DNA from: Todiramphus chloris collaris
Lineage: Eukaryota > Chordata > Aves > Coraciiformes > Alcedinidae
Length of the DNA: 64,000 bases
NCBI GenBank assembly: GCA_025345505.1
Contig: JANVCC010000130.1
Location: forward strand, 9,572,641-9,636,640
Direction: 5' to 3'
In this document: piece after piece, positions 1-12,173 of the stretch
Layout: every line of letters begins with the position of its first letter
Numbering within the stretch: the first letter of the stretch is position 1
Made by a program: the position numbers and the translations under genes
The notes under the pieces: model-generated
The model's database searches: none
Told to the model about the DNA's origin: nothing
The model's input: the letters and a program-made list of their open reading frames with translations, nothing else

Positions 1-1739
1 TTGTTGAGGTGATGAGGCAAAGAACAGTTTCATATTTAGTTTTGGTGTTCAATAAACCAGCCCATTTTTCCATTTGCTATTTTTATAAGGAAGATTTGTG
101 TGTACGTTTGAGATATAATACCAATAACTGAAACTTGTTGGCTTTTCTTACTGGTGTTTTGACAATGTTGCATATTGCTTTTGTGTGTTCATGGTGAAGA
201 CGTTGTTTATTGCTTTCCTGCTCCACAATGATAGATGTAACATGGTCTATGATTTTTTTCTTTATTTTTCTTTATTTTTTTGAGAAAAGCTTAAGTGGCT
301 GTTGCTCCAGAGTCATTTGAATGGAGAAACGAAGCAGAGCCCTGTGTCAGTGCAGAGCTTCTGCTGCATGCATAAGCATTTTCACTGCAGAGAGCAGCTG
401 CGACGCACTGTGGACTTCCAAATGTATTTCTCCCACTGGTGACTGTGACAGCCCATCGATAATTTCATGGCCATCTAGATGGAGAACTGTCACATTTAAA
501 AATGGTATTCATGTAGTGACAATTTACCAGAGTGAGGAATCAACGATTTGAAAGAGGTAACATGGGTGTGACCTGTTTAGTGTCAATCTTCTACAGAAAA
601 ACCTTATTCTACTGGATCTTCTCCCAAGGAAATGTTCAAACCATTGCCAGGTAGTAGGTATATGTGCTGGGATACACCTACCAATTGGTCGTGTTTTCTA
701 ATTCATTCACTGAAGATTTAGAATATTTGTTAAAATATTCCGTGCTCTGTTGTTAAAAAGCTGATGAGCAAAGCCATCAGTCTAAAGCTGCCTCTGTCAT
801 TTTTGACAGAAATTACACTGAGAAAAGCAATAATATTTGCTGTGGATGCACACTGAGAGGGTAGTGAGTTTCTTTTTCATAAATTTAATGTAAGAGCAGC
901 GATGATAAAGGATAATAACAAGTAAGGGAATCAACCTATTTAGGTATTTGACTAAAAAAATTTAAGTCATGTCTTACAGAGGTTTTGAAATTCCACTAGA
1001 TTTATTTTTGGACAGGTTAGTAGTAAGAAGCATTGTCACTTTTTAATATGTTACCAGCATTGGGGCTTTTTTTCATGTGTTATTTTGTTATAATGAGAAA
1101 TTCAGTCAGCTTTTTTCTTTGTGTTTACAAATTCACCTACCAATAATGGTAGATGAATTAATTGATTATTCTGTCTCTCAGTTCTGTTTCAAAGCTGGGA
1201 TGTATGCTTTGTATGCTCTCTAATTAAAACAGATAATCCCTTGTAGCCTGGGAGAAACTTCTATATATGTAAACAGGCAGAGTAACATCTAGCATAGAAG
1301 TTGATTTCTTTTTTTTTAGTTACTTTCTTTGCAGAGAGAAAGAGGGTAGTTTATCTTACTCATGGACCATTGATCACCAGGTAATAAGAAATAAGAATTG
1401 CCCTGATCCCTGGACTTTGATAAACTTTTGTGATTAAAAATTGATACTTTCATCAGTATGTCTCTGTCAGGGTTATTATAACAACAAGAACTAATTATAT
1501 TTTTCTGCCAATTAAGTTCTACATAAATGGATCACATCAGATGTCTTTGTAATCACAACTGACACCTATAACATAATAATTTCCTCCTGAGAATTAAAGT
1601 ATTCAGGAGAATTTGATCCAAACACTGTCTTTGCACTGAGGAGTTAAATGAAGGTACTTGGCTTTGAGTGGCAGGTAATAAGCAGTTACGGAAACAGCCA
1701 TGGCAAACTTCCCCTTCCTTTGCAAAGGCAAAACAAAAA
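1..1739. other. Unique AT-rich non-coding sequence
   Basis: No repeat family or conserved coding segment is recognised. The longest open stretch, around 321-551 on the + strand, encodes 76 residues with no domain I recognise and is consistent with chance. Only short T-runs are seen, for example at about 1308-1318. Confidence 0.6.
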
Positions 1740-1925
1740 TCACACCCATTCCACCACTCCCCACCCCCCAAAAAAACCCACCACAACAGCAAACAAGTAA
1801 CAGCAGCAACCAAAAAAACCCACACAAACAAGGAAACAAAACACAAATAACAAACAAAAAGCAAACCCACACACTGTAAAAAAAAACTAAAACCAAAATA
1901 AAACAACCCCAAACAAACCCTGACA
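1740..1925 (+). repeat. A/C-rich low-complexity tract
   Basis: About 185 bp with almost only A and C on the + strand: runs of C, runs of A and CAAA/AACA-like words, with very few G or T. Overlapping open frames on the minus strand (107-119 codons) arise only because TTT/TGT/GTT-type words lack stops; their predicted Phe/Val/Cys/Leu-rich peptides are composition artefacts. The strand asymmetry resembles other A/C tracts in this window at 4960-5107, 52525-52595, 54236-54285 and 61180-61240. Confidence 0.85.
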
Positions 1926-4900
1926 AAAAGATGAGCTCTGTGTTCTTGCCTGAGATATTTGGGACATTAATGTCTTGTCCACCAAGCTGAGAATTACAAC
2001 TTACTCAGCTTCTTATCTGTATTTTGATACAGTAGCCTACAGAAGGCCTCATTATTTCCATACCCATGTCAGTGTTGTTAGCATCTTAAAGCCAGTTTCC
2101 CCAAAGTTATGTGACTGCACCAGAGAAACATGAGATCATTAGGCCCCAAAGGCTTGTGTATTAGCAATCTGCTCTCTTTTCCACAGTGTCTTCAGGCCAA
2201 CGTTTCCACGTGCCATTGTTTCAGGTGATAGCCAGGCCGAGCGTCTACCTGAGGCCAGGTCTTCTCAAAACCTTTGATCTTTTCTAATTTTTTTTTCTGT
2301 GAGATGTAGTGCTTTCCTTCCTTCAAAAATATTAGGGGAAAATATTAGGGAACGTGTTAAATAGTTTCACTGTTTTCATCTGCAGTGTTTAGCTTTTGTA
2401 AGGCTAAAGTTGAGCTTTGAGTGTTCCTGCAACAAGTTATTTTTGCAGTAAAGGAACTCAGGCTGATGCAATGTAGCTAAGTGTGTGTGGGTGTGGTGCG
2501 TGGAATTTCAAGACTTTTATTGTTTTTTTAATTCTTCAACATACAGAGTTCTCAGAAAATAACCGCATCCTTCAGTTTCATGTTTATTTAGCAAGCCACT
2601 CCTTGAAAACATTGGGTTTGACTTTGCCAATTATAATTTCCCTCAGGAAAGAGATGATCAAAAATAGGAAATAAGAGTTTAAGCACTGCTATTCTGGGCA
2701 GCTCTACTGCACAGGTTATTGCTACCCAGTTGAATTCTGAATTTGTCCTGCTTGCACCCAGCTGAAGAGTTCTGAATTTGTCCTGCTTGCACACCAAGAA
2801 ATGCTATTTGGCTGGAAAATAAAAATGTGGTTTAACAGTGGAGCCAGGGACAGAGAGGAATTTTCAACAACTGCAAGACAAGAAGCTGCAGAAGTGTGCA
2901 GGATCACACGCAACGCACGTGGATATACAGTTAAAGTAGCTGTGCTTTGTAGGTGGTGGTGAGACTGCATATCCCATTTTCATGACTGGTGCCTCTTGTC
3001 AGTGAGTGGAAATGTCCTTCCCTAACAAAGGATTGTGCTGGGGCTGCAGTCACTCAGCTGTATTCATTGTACCTGCTGATTAAGGAAGAAAAATGTAGCA
3101 TTCAATGAAACTGAGTGTTACTCAGACCAGTGAGAACTGGGAACAGTCATAGTAGCTTGAGGAAAGCATCCAAACTATTTCTCTTTGATTATGAAATGAT
3201 GAATTTTGGAGGAAATCACTTTAGAAAGTGACAGATGTAGAGAAGATTTCTAAAAGTAATACATCAGAGGAGCAAAGCCAGATTTAAATTTTTTATTTAT
3301 GTTTTTTTGGTGTTATGCGGAAACATAGAAAATTATCAGGCAACATAAAGAGCAAGCTAAATTAATGTGAAGCATGCATTGGAACACCACTTGTAAAAAT
3401 TATACAGAATGGCAAAATATGGCCAGCATTCATATCCATGATTATTATAGCAAAGCTACCTTTATGGGCAGGGCAGCAGGAAAAATTCTTACTCTATAGG
3501 AAAGTAATGTATTGTGTCTGCTGTTATGCATGAGATAATAAACTTCAGGTTTACACAGTCCAACAGTTTCTGCTCCGGAGGGCATTAGCTCTCTATAGTA
3601 GGCTGAGAGCTGAAAAAAGGTTGGGGTGCTTTTTTTAGGCTGTAATTTGGGACAGTGCAGAAGAAATAAGTCTAAACTTTCAAAACAGTGGATTATGCTT
3701 TTTAATGTAGTTTTCTTTTTGTTTTATTTCAGTTGTGATTTTAAATACGTGACAATTGAATAAGTGAGTGATGCAGCTTTCTAAATGGTGCTATTATTAA
3801 ATCTTGAACTGTAAAACCACTATATTCTGCAGGGGTGAAATAGAATTGTGAAATAATAGTGTTGCAAAAAGCACAGGAAAGCAGTTGTAATGTTTATTCC
3901 TGAAACAGACATGCATCAAAGCCCTTCTAAAATGCAAAATTGTTTTTAAAATTGGCAGTAAGTGAACAACAGTTACCAAGTACTACTTTCCAAAGGCTTT
4001 CAATGCTTTCAGCTCTCCTCCTAGGAATAACCAAGTTCCATTAATTTATTTATAGCTGGGTGGAAGTTATGAAAATTTCTTCTGTTCTGATGTAGGCTGC
4101 TTTATACAGAAAAGCTAGGGAACCACTCACCCAATCCAGTAATCCTTAATACAGAAATAACAAAGATAAACGTATATTTCAAGAAAATAAACACACACGA
4201 CCCTCTTTCTATTTTGTAATAAGCAATAGAGGTAGGGAAGTACGAATCTATTTGTCTGAAGGTTAACTAATCTGGTGTGACAAAGCTTTGGGTTCTCCTG
4301 CTAGGGTCCTGTCCTTGAGGCAGCTCCCTCTCTTCTAGCTAGCAGTGGCAGGAGTGCCTGTGTAGGTTGGCTGCAAATTACTTCATTTTTCACAGCTGTC
4401 ACCTCTAGGTTTGCTTCAAGCACTCTTAAACACCTTCTTAGTATATAATCTTGCAGGCCTTGGTTGATAAGCTTCTGTGAACTACACCAGGGAGGAAGAA
4501 AATCTCTATTCCAAGTGTCTGGTGTAAAGGATCCTTACACAACTGGAATGAGAGGCAGTGATGTCAGCTGTCAGAGCCTTTGCCGGTGTGTTGCTGTCAT
4601 TGCAGCTATAGTGGGAGAATTACAGGTATCCACAGTACAGGAAGATGCAGCGGACAGCCAGTAGATGATTGCTGTTCATTGCTTTCCCCTCCTGAGAAGA
4701 AGGATGTTCCAAGTTATTAAGTTCCAAATGATTAAATGTCTCTCCAGATTCAGGAGAGCTGAATTTCCTTATGTGACAGATTTTGTTTGATCTTCAGGCA
4801 AATCATTTATGCTGCAGTTTTATGGAACAGTTAAAGTAGCAAATGCTGCTGAAAAGGCAGATTTTTCCCCCCCTGTCTTGGGCTGAGCCCCAGCCTCTTC

Positions 4901-4959
4901 CTGCATTAGCACTAATGCTCCTCACCCTGAAGACATCTTGAAGAGCAGAAAACAGCCTG
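1926..4959. other. Unique AT-rich non-coding sequence
   Basis: No gene recognised. It holds a 12-bp direct duplication of an AAAATATTAGGG-like word at about 2327-2350 and the 35-bp tandem duplication described separately. Open frames are all under about 85 codons and have no recognisable product. Confidence 0.55.
2735..2792 (+). repeat. 35-bp tandem duplication
   Basis: A 23-bp word, TTCTGAATTTG followed by TCCTGCTTGCAC, occurs at 2735-2757 and again, identical, at 2770-2792. The offset is 35 bp and the spacer (CCAGCTGAAGAG-like) also resembles the sequence before the first copy (CCAGTTGAA). This is a two-unit local duplication. Perfect identity over 23 bp in otherwise unique sequence suggests a fairly recent slippage or duplication event. 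Confidence 0.9.
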
Positions 4960-5107
4960 ACAGCAATAACAAAAAAAACCCATCAAAAAAAGCCAGCACC
5001 AACCCAAACAAAACCAACCAACAAAACAAAAACCAAACAAACAAAATCAAAGCAAAACAACTGCAAACAAACCAATTCCCCCCCCCCCCCAAAAAAAAAA
5101 AAAAAAA
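4960..5107 (+). repeat. A/C-rich tract ending in C13-A17
   Basis: A CAAA/AACC-type low-complexity tract occupies roughly 4960-5077. It is followed directly by 13 consecutive C (5078-5090) and 17 consecutive A (5091-5107). The 67-residue Asn/Lys/Pro/Gln-rich open frame across it is a composition artefact. The abutting homopolymers should be length-variable and hard to sequence, so their exact lengths are uncertain. Confidence 0.9.
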
Positions 5108-8100
5108 GACAATCCTGAGACAATCTTTTAGCTGTTCTTAGGAAGAAGCAGCAATGCCCAGTCCTTAGTTTGGTCCCTAGGTCACTCTAAGTATTAACCT
5201 CTGTCAACACTGAGGAATAGCTACTTGCATCTAATTCTCTCTTGCTCAGGTTTTAAACTGTGCCATGACTTTTCTCCATGCTGGTTGCCAGGTTTCTTCA
5301 ATACCTTCTTGTGAAGGAGGATATAAGAAATCTTAGGAGAGTTTAAACATTTTCTATCTAGAAGTTTCTCTATTTAAGATCAATATTTAAGCTCAGTTGG
5401 TGGGAGGGGCAATAGAGAAGAAACAATATGGGCAATTTTTTTAGAAGGTATAATCCCTTAACAATCAGTAATTATCTTGAAACTTTACAGTCTTCCAATG
5501 TCTTGGACTCTGAACTTCAAAGGACATTGAGGATGCAAGAATCCCAAACATGTAAATAGACAGGCAATTAAAATCCAGCCAGAAGTTCTGAAGTCCTTGT
5601 GAAGCATCCCACTCTATAAACTGCTCTTTACAAGGGTAAACGTACACTTAGGGGAGTAATTGATTCCCATTCTGAATGAATTAATTGATTCCCTGCCCTT
5701 GCCTCTTGTAAAAAACAACAGATTACCAGCTACTGTTAAGGAAACTTCAATACATGTCTTCATCTCCATCTAAACTAAGTTTGGACATATCGTTAATAAT
5801 GCAGTTCCAGGCATGAAATGAACTTGCATCCCTGCAATTTTTTTCAGAAATCCGTTGCAACTGAAAATCCAAGGTTTGCCAGCAGCATAACAGTTCAAAC
5901 AGCCGCTGACAAACCACCAGGCTGTCTTGTATTTTGATTGCTTATTTTAATTCTGTGAATAAACTAGACAGCCCTGTAGAATTTGAACAAGCACTTTGAA
6001 TGACATGTGATCTTTGCTAGAGTTTACCACTACAATAATTACATGGAGAAACAGCTGAAAAATATATTTAGTAATGCTTGGTTCTTATGAACCATTTTGC
6101 ATGTGGGAGGTTTTACAGAGGAAGCAGACACCGAGATAAAAGTGTCACAATCAAGGACAGAAATAGAAGAAAAATTTCACGTCTCCAAATTCTCAGTCTG
6201 ATGTTCTCCTGGAGCCTGCTGCTACAAAATCTATTTAATGCATTATGGTGAAGTCCAGAAGACCTGGTCAAAGACTGGCATCTCTTTTCTTCTGTGACAC
6301 AATGCAAACAGGTAAAAAGGCTATAGCAAGCTAATGTTTTGCATCTACTACTACTTTAAATAGCTCTGAGAGATGAAAAGTCCTGAATTTCAGTAAGATC
6401 AACTCTGAACATTCTCCACACAGAGGAGAGCAGCAAGAATGATCAAAGGTTCAGAAACCAGATGCAGTAACACACCTCCCAGTATGTAAAACACCCTTTC
6501 AAAGAGGAAGGGAAGCCATTTCTCTCTGTGACTGTGGTGGACAAGATAAAATGTGTATGAACTACAGTGAGAAGTCTCACATCAAGAAATAGTGAAGTTC
6601 TGAAACTGATTTCTGAGAAAGTCTGTGGAGACACCATCACAGAAAAAAACCCACAAATATGAGGGATGAGGGTTTTTTTAATATTTTTTTCTCAGAAACT
6701 ACTCACATAAACCTCTGTGACTGTGTCTACGTCACTTTTTTCAAATTCCTCCTAGGCCTGCAATTTTATGAAGTTTCATCTACCTGAGGGGTATATATAT
6801 TTAATGCAGATAAGTGTATCTTTTAAAAGCATTAGAATACACATCTAACAAAAGAATACATACAAGGAATACACATTTATGTAATTTACATGAATGTGAA
6901 CTTTTTTTGTCGTATTGAGAATGATCAGTAAGGTTGTCTTTCTGGGTGATTTAAAGGTTGAATTTGGATTTGGTGTCCTCTGAAACTGAGTCATTCAGCA
7001 TACTTCATAGATGCTCAGATATCGTGCTCATTGAAGGCAACCTCTCTGCACAGTTTATTGAAAAATGATGGACTTCAGTAAGAAAAATAACAAAGGATTG
7101 AAATTCTAAAAAGAAAATTATAAAAAAATCATGTTTGCTTGTTTGTTTTTTCTCTTTTCTTTTTTAATGTAGACACATCACCTGCAACTTTGCATTGAGC
7201 CTGACTACTCTGCAGAATCCTACTGAGTCACTGTGACAACTCAGTCTATAAAAACAAGATTGCAAACAGCCTGAAAAATACAAAAAAAGTGGTTCTGAGA
7301 GCCATGTTGGATGGTGAACAGTGTCAAAATCAAAGCTATTCAATCATTTGAAGTCCAGTTCTGATGCCTTACCTAGGCACAGGCAACATGCCAGTTATAA
7401 ATAAATTCAGTCAAATGTTTAATGCTTCTGTTTCTTTTTATTAGTGTTGACACTAGCTGTATGAGTACTCTAGTGTGAAAATAGCTTACAGCAGTAACTT
7501 ATTTCCATTCCCACTTAGAAGTTATGTCTTCCATCGCTAGCCCTTTTTCACTGGTTTCATATTTAGCTGCATTTGCAGTACTAAGGTTGTGCTTCTCTAA
7601 TTTTACAGGTCTAGACAGGGCTGCTCTTTTTTCTTTTCTGTTTTTAATAGATTTTAGTTTCCTTCATGATGTAGCATTGCTGATTAATGGATCTTTACTC
7701 CTAGGAAATTGGGATTTATACCCAGTAAACCACTTGCCAACTGGCTTTAGAGATTTCCCACATTAATTTTAGTTAACCGAAATTATTAAAAAAAATTTTG
7801 CAAATTACTCGGGGATTTCTCTGCAGAGTACCACTTTTGGCAATGTTTTACAGCTGTATATAATATAAGCAGTTACAAATAATATATATCAAGTGTGTTT
7901 ACAGGCCTCATTAATTTGAAATAACATTGCCTGAGGTATTGTAGTATCCCTTGATAAACACATTTGGGCTGTAATAGACTTTTTCCTCTCTGCTATGAGG
8001 CTATTCTTCCCTGACTTAAAAAAAAAAAGTCATTTCAGGATTAATTTATCTTCTATTATTCATTTGTGCTTAAGGTACAAATTCAATAATGTTATTGTCT

Positions 8101-8465
8101 TTTTATCGGTAACAAATGATGACCAAATAAAAGAAAAACATCATGATCTGTATGTAAACTAGAATTTTCAAATGTGAAACAGATGATAATTTTAGCTGCT
8201 GGACTCGTCTACATTGCCAGGACTACTAGTGTGTTATGCTGTAAGAGTGAATACAGCTACAGTAGGAAAGCCACCCTTTGTACCAGTCCAACCATCGACC
8301 TGAGCAAAAAAAAAATACACAAAAAAAAGGCCAAAATACAAAACCAGAACAAGGTTTTGTGATAAGATTTACTTCATCAGCTTTGATGTCCCAACATAAG
8401 TCTATTAGAGATCGCATGCCTCCTCGTTGCAAAGCTGCATCTGCACCAGCTCATAGTTTAAAGTT
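5108..8465. other. Unique AT-rich non-coding sequence
   Basis: No recognised gene, RNA or transposon over about 3.3 kb. There are T-rich stretches near 7137-7165 and an A-rich stretch at about 8305-8330. An 80-residue hydrophobic open frame at 7524-7766 shows no recognisable domain. Confidence 0.5.
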
Positions 8466-8527
8466 TCTCATGGAGGTTGCACTAGATCTCCCAAGGTCCC
8501 TTAGACTCACAGGATAATTCAGATTTT
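8466..8527 (+). mobile_element. Possible relic of a CR1 3' end
   Basis: The stretch reads GAGGTTGCACTAGATCTCCC then AAGGTCCCTTAGACTCACAG, resembling the CR1 3' untranslated end, in which GGTTGGACTAGATGATCT precedes AGGTCCCTTCCAAC and a short terminal ATTCT-type repeat. No coding part is visible upstream and the terminal repeat is degenerate. It is either an old 5'-truncated CR1 tail or chance similarity. Confidence 0.4.
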
Positions 8528-9339
8528 ATGTTGCATTTTGGGGGAATGCTAACATTTCATCTGCTTATGGTTTGAATTCATACACACAGAACAGAAATAA
8601 TTTGTAAGATTCATTTAATTTTTCTTCATGTGTTGTAGAATTATATACTTTCACATCTTCAAGTCAAATGCAGGCTATGATCAGCTGATTAGAGAATAAT
8701 CCCATCGTTACAGTGGAGAAAGCAATTCATTGTAAATGGGCTACAGTGGTGCAAATCATGATCAGTCAGTCTAATGTGATTCCAGTTTTAATCTAGGTTG
8801 TCTATTTTACAGGTGAAACAACCACAACAATGACTTTAAACATCATTTTACAACGGTAAGTGGCCCAGAACCAATCTGTAGTCTGCTTTTATAGCTCAGC
8901 CATTGAACAGGGCTTTGACGAACTACAGTGGCCTATTGGCTGCAGTCACCTGCCTAATTCTGTAGAGTGACCAGAGATTTGTCTAAGAGGTTACACAATT
9001 TCTTTTCAAAGATTACATTCCAAGACCCATATACAAATGCAAAGAGAGGGCGAACAGGCAGAGGCAGAAGAGGCTTGCAAAAGCATTTACTTAAACCATT
9101 TTGGGAAACCACAGTTCAGTTGGAACAGGCGTGCAATCATATGCAACAGATATATTCTTGTAACTGCAAGACCACTGCAGTGGTGCATGGGAAGGTGCAT
9201 GTGGCCACTCTGTTTCAGTGTTAGTTGTCCAGGTACTCCCAGGAGAAGAGCAAACACATTTCAAGTACACACATTTCAGAGACTGGGGCTGCAAAGTGTT
9301 TGCAGTGGTATTAGTGCTGGGAATTAAACCCAATAACTC
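8528..9339. other. Non-coding sequence upstream of the CR1 fragment
   Basis: No gene recognised. It includes a 14-bp perfect palindrome, ACCACTGCAGTGGT, at 9171-9184 and a near-tandem ACACATTTCA word at about 9253-9278. A short stretch near 9028-9070 weakly resembles the beginning of the CR1 endonuclease region, so the CR1 copy that follows may have been interrupted or rearranged; I cannot establish this. Confidence 0.4.
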
Positions 9340-9795
9340 CAGAGGAACTTTTGGCAGCCTGTGAAGTAAATAAGAGGAACTAGATGTCTGTGAGTAGTTG
9401 CAGAGCTATGATCTCACTGGGTTCACATGAATATGCTGCAGTGGATGGGTACTGACTTTTTAGGAAGAAGAGATGGGAACGCAGAGGCAAGGAGTTGCCT
9501 TTTATGTGTGAGAGCAGTGGGAATGCAGCTCTGCCATAGGATGGATGATGAGCTAGTCAGGAGCTTATGGGCCAGGATTGAAGATCAACATGGGCAGTGT
9601 TGTGGTGGATGTCCACTGCAGCCCATCTGATCAGGAAGAAGCAGGTGAGGCCTTCTTCATGCAACTGGAAGAAACCTCCTGATCAAGACCCTGGTCCTTA
9701 TGAGAGACTTCAACCACCCCAGTGTCTGCTGGAGGGACAAGACAAAGGGGTACAAGCAATCCAGGAGGCTTCTGGATATTTTGTTTCTTAAATAA
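9340..9795 (+). mobile_element. CR1 LINE fragment, ORF2 endonuclease region
   Basis: Conceptual translation, with frameshifts, follows the apurinic-endonuclease domain of avian CR1 ORF2. After a GNKQEEL-like start near 9350-9375 comes FLGRRDGNA (about 9457-9485), then CHRMDDELVRSLWARIE (about 9532-9582). A frame change follows, then SPSDQEEAGEAFFMQLEE-like and LMRDFNHPSVCWRDK (about 9698-9742). The family motif GDFN here reads RDFN, and an in-frame stop and frameshifts break the reading, so it is dead. It lacks both the reverse transcriptase and the CR1 3' end, which is unusual because most avian CR1 copies keep the 3' end; this points to later deletion or rearrangement. Confidence 0.85.
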
Positions 9796-12168
9796 TAAGA
9801 AAATATAAAAACCTGAAGAGCCACCCCAATTGCAAATAGATAATCATATTCTCAAGGGGCTCCAATATGAATAAACATATCAGCATAAGAGTAGCTTCCT
9901 TGAGCTATTTCTACTTTATTAGGGAGACAAAGATGAGCTGTGAATAATCAGAAAGGCCATTTCTCCTGTACTGAAACAAAATATCAGTTAATTCTTAACT
10001 TCATTGTGTTGCAAGCAAATCCATACTTTTTCTTCTGTACTTACTAGGTTTTCATTAACTCATAGAAGAGAAATGCAAATCATTACAGCTCTAAGAATGC
10101 CTGGAACTATGATAAAGCTTTGGACTCTTCAAGACTTTTAACTGTGCCTAATTTTAAGCATCTTCTCACCTTGCTTGTCAACTGATAACACATAAAATAC
10201 TTGTTTCAACACCTAACAGCATCATTGCTATAACATATTCCTTCCTAGTTCTGTACTTGCCTGTGAAAACTGTAATCTCTTGATGTGATAAAATGTAGCT
10301 TTTTAGTGTAGATGTTCCATGCCACATGATATGATCTGAATCATCTAGTTCCCAGTGTCATTTTTATTTACGGATTTCTTCATTCTGAGATTGACAAAGG
10401 AGATGAGGATCAATGGAGAGACAGGGGGAAAAAGGAGATGAAATAACTTGGGAAAAATGGCTACAGACCTTAGATACACACTTACAGTGTTCAGTGAGCT
10501 GAGAGGATTTTAGCCTTTGACAGCAGACTTGTAAGTCAGTGGTTGATCTGTGAAAGAGAATGTTTTTTCCCAGTATTCTTGGTTTGGTATCTTGAGAAGT
10601 TATTTCATCATTTATTGAAATGTTCCATATGGCCTCATAATGAATAGTTAATGATGCAATATTAAATGCCTGATGGCTTTGAAGTTCACAGTTTCAGTTA
10701 TTATGAGATATGCCCCTTCCATTTTTAGAGAGACCTCTTAAAACACACACACCAAAAATCTCAAAGACACTATAGGTACCTTGTTTCTCCCAAGCTAGGT
10801 GCTCTGCTTCCTGTTAGATTGGAGACATTTAGTTTGCTTTTGCAGAAGGCCTCTGTGGGGGCTCTAAAAGATGTCAAATAAGACTGAAAATGAAGAAGGG
10901 ACCTCCTGTACCTCAAGGGCAAAATGCTTACTTGATAATGGGCTTTAAGGGAATGTAAACTGACCTACCTGCTGAAATGGACATTTTTTGATATAACTAA
11001 GATTAAAGGAAAGAAGTGGGGAGGGGAGGAAGGCAAGACGAAACCTTAGAATACCTCAAAGCGGCAGGATTGCTTGCTTTTAAAAGGATACAATATTGCA
11101 AAAGACATTATCATTATTATTATTTCTTTGAGTGTTCCTTTAATTATTTTTATTCCTGTAGGTGAAAGAAGCCTTAGTATTACTTCCCAAAGTGTCTGAG
11201 AGGTCTCATGTCCATCATTACCAAAATAAGGAAAACAAAAACTGAATTGAAGATTTTTCTTTAGTTCTGCAACTCTGTTCACTGTGTGAAAAGACACAGG
11301 GGCTCTATTAATAGCTCACACTTAAAGCAACTCAAATATTGACCTAGAGAGGAATCTCTATATTTACAGTGACAGGTATTTTTCTTTGCAAGGTGGATCC
11401 TGGGTTGTCTTTTCATGAAGTTTCACCACTGCCATGGTTTTGAGTAGAATATCTGACAATGGGTAAACTTTGTTAGGTTTGGATATTTGAGTAAGGTTCT
11501 CAAAAGCTGAATCTGTTTTTAATCTTCATCTGAATTTACTAAGAGCAGTGTTGCTTGGTAAGCTTTTGTTTCCAGGGATTTGTGGCTTGACTAGAAATAG
11601 TGTACCTTATTTTGTATGTGTTTCAGCACTTCTCATTTCAGCCAGTGATAGAAATAAGCAGCACAGGAGCAAACAGCTATGGCAAAAAAAAAAAAAAAGT
11701 GTTAATTAAAAGTTAAGCAGCTTCATTTTGCTGTCTCCTCACTTTGCTTTTTGCAATAGTGGATAAAGCTCCTTTTCAGTGTAGCCATTGTAACCTGTTA
11801 CAATATTAAATGTTTGTGAGTGACTTAAAAGCCAGTTTCAAACCATTTTCAGTGACCTGCCACTTTCCATGAGTCAGTCACACTTAGGAGCTTCAGGATA
11901 CATTGCGAAAGACTGACATGGAATGAGGCAGAACTTTCTAAGGTAAAACCTTAACATTGTTTTGTTCAGATCTTCAGTAATTCTCCTCCTTTCCCTGCTG
12001 TTGATCTCCTCCCTTCTCTGTTCAGACACTGGTGCCTGTGTAATAGATGGCGTGTGAGCCCATAAGAAGTCTTCCCATTTTACAGAGGATGCCAGACAAC
12101 ACTGTTAGCTCCTAATGGCCAGACATCAGGGCTGTTGCAGAGAAGTAGATTGGACTGTGTGGCTGTGG
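9796..12168. other. Unique AT-rich non-coding sequence
   Basis: No gene or repeat family recognised. It contains an A15 run at 11684-11698 and ordinary AT-rich sequence. Confidence 0.5.
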
Positions 12169-12173
12169 GTGAC
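12169..12173. repeat. Target-site duplication GTGAC (left)
   Basis: Immediately precedes the TG that starts the LTR and is repeated exactly at 12920-12924, just after the terminal CA. A 5-bp duplication is typical of retroviral integration. Confidence 0.85.

Noticed and set aside
1553-1926. Minus-strand open frames of 107 and 119 codons encoding Phe/Val/Cys-rich, membrane-like peptides
   Set aside because: They read the antisense of an A/C low-complexity tract; hydrophobicity comes from composition, not a gene.
9427-9791. Two short + strand open frames as host genes
   Set aside because: They are frameshifted parts of the CR1 endonuclease fragment.
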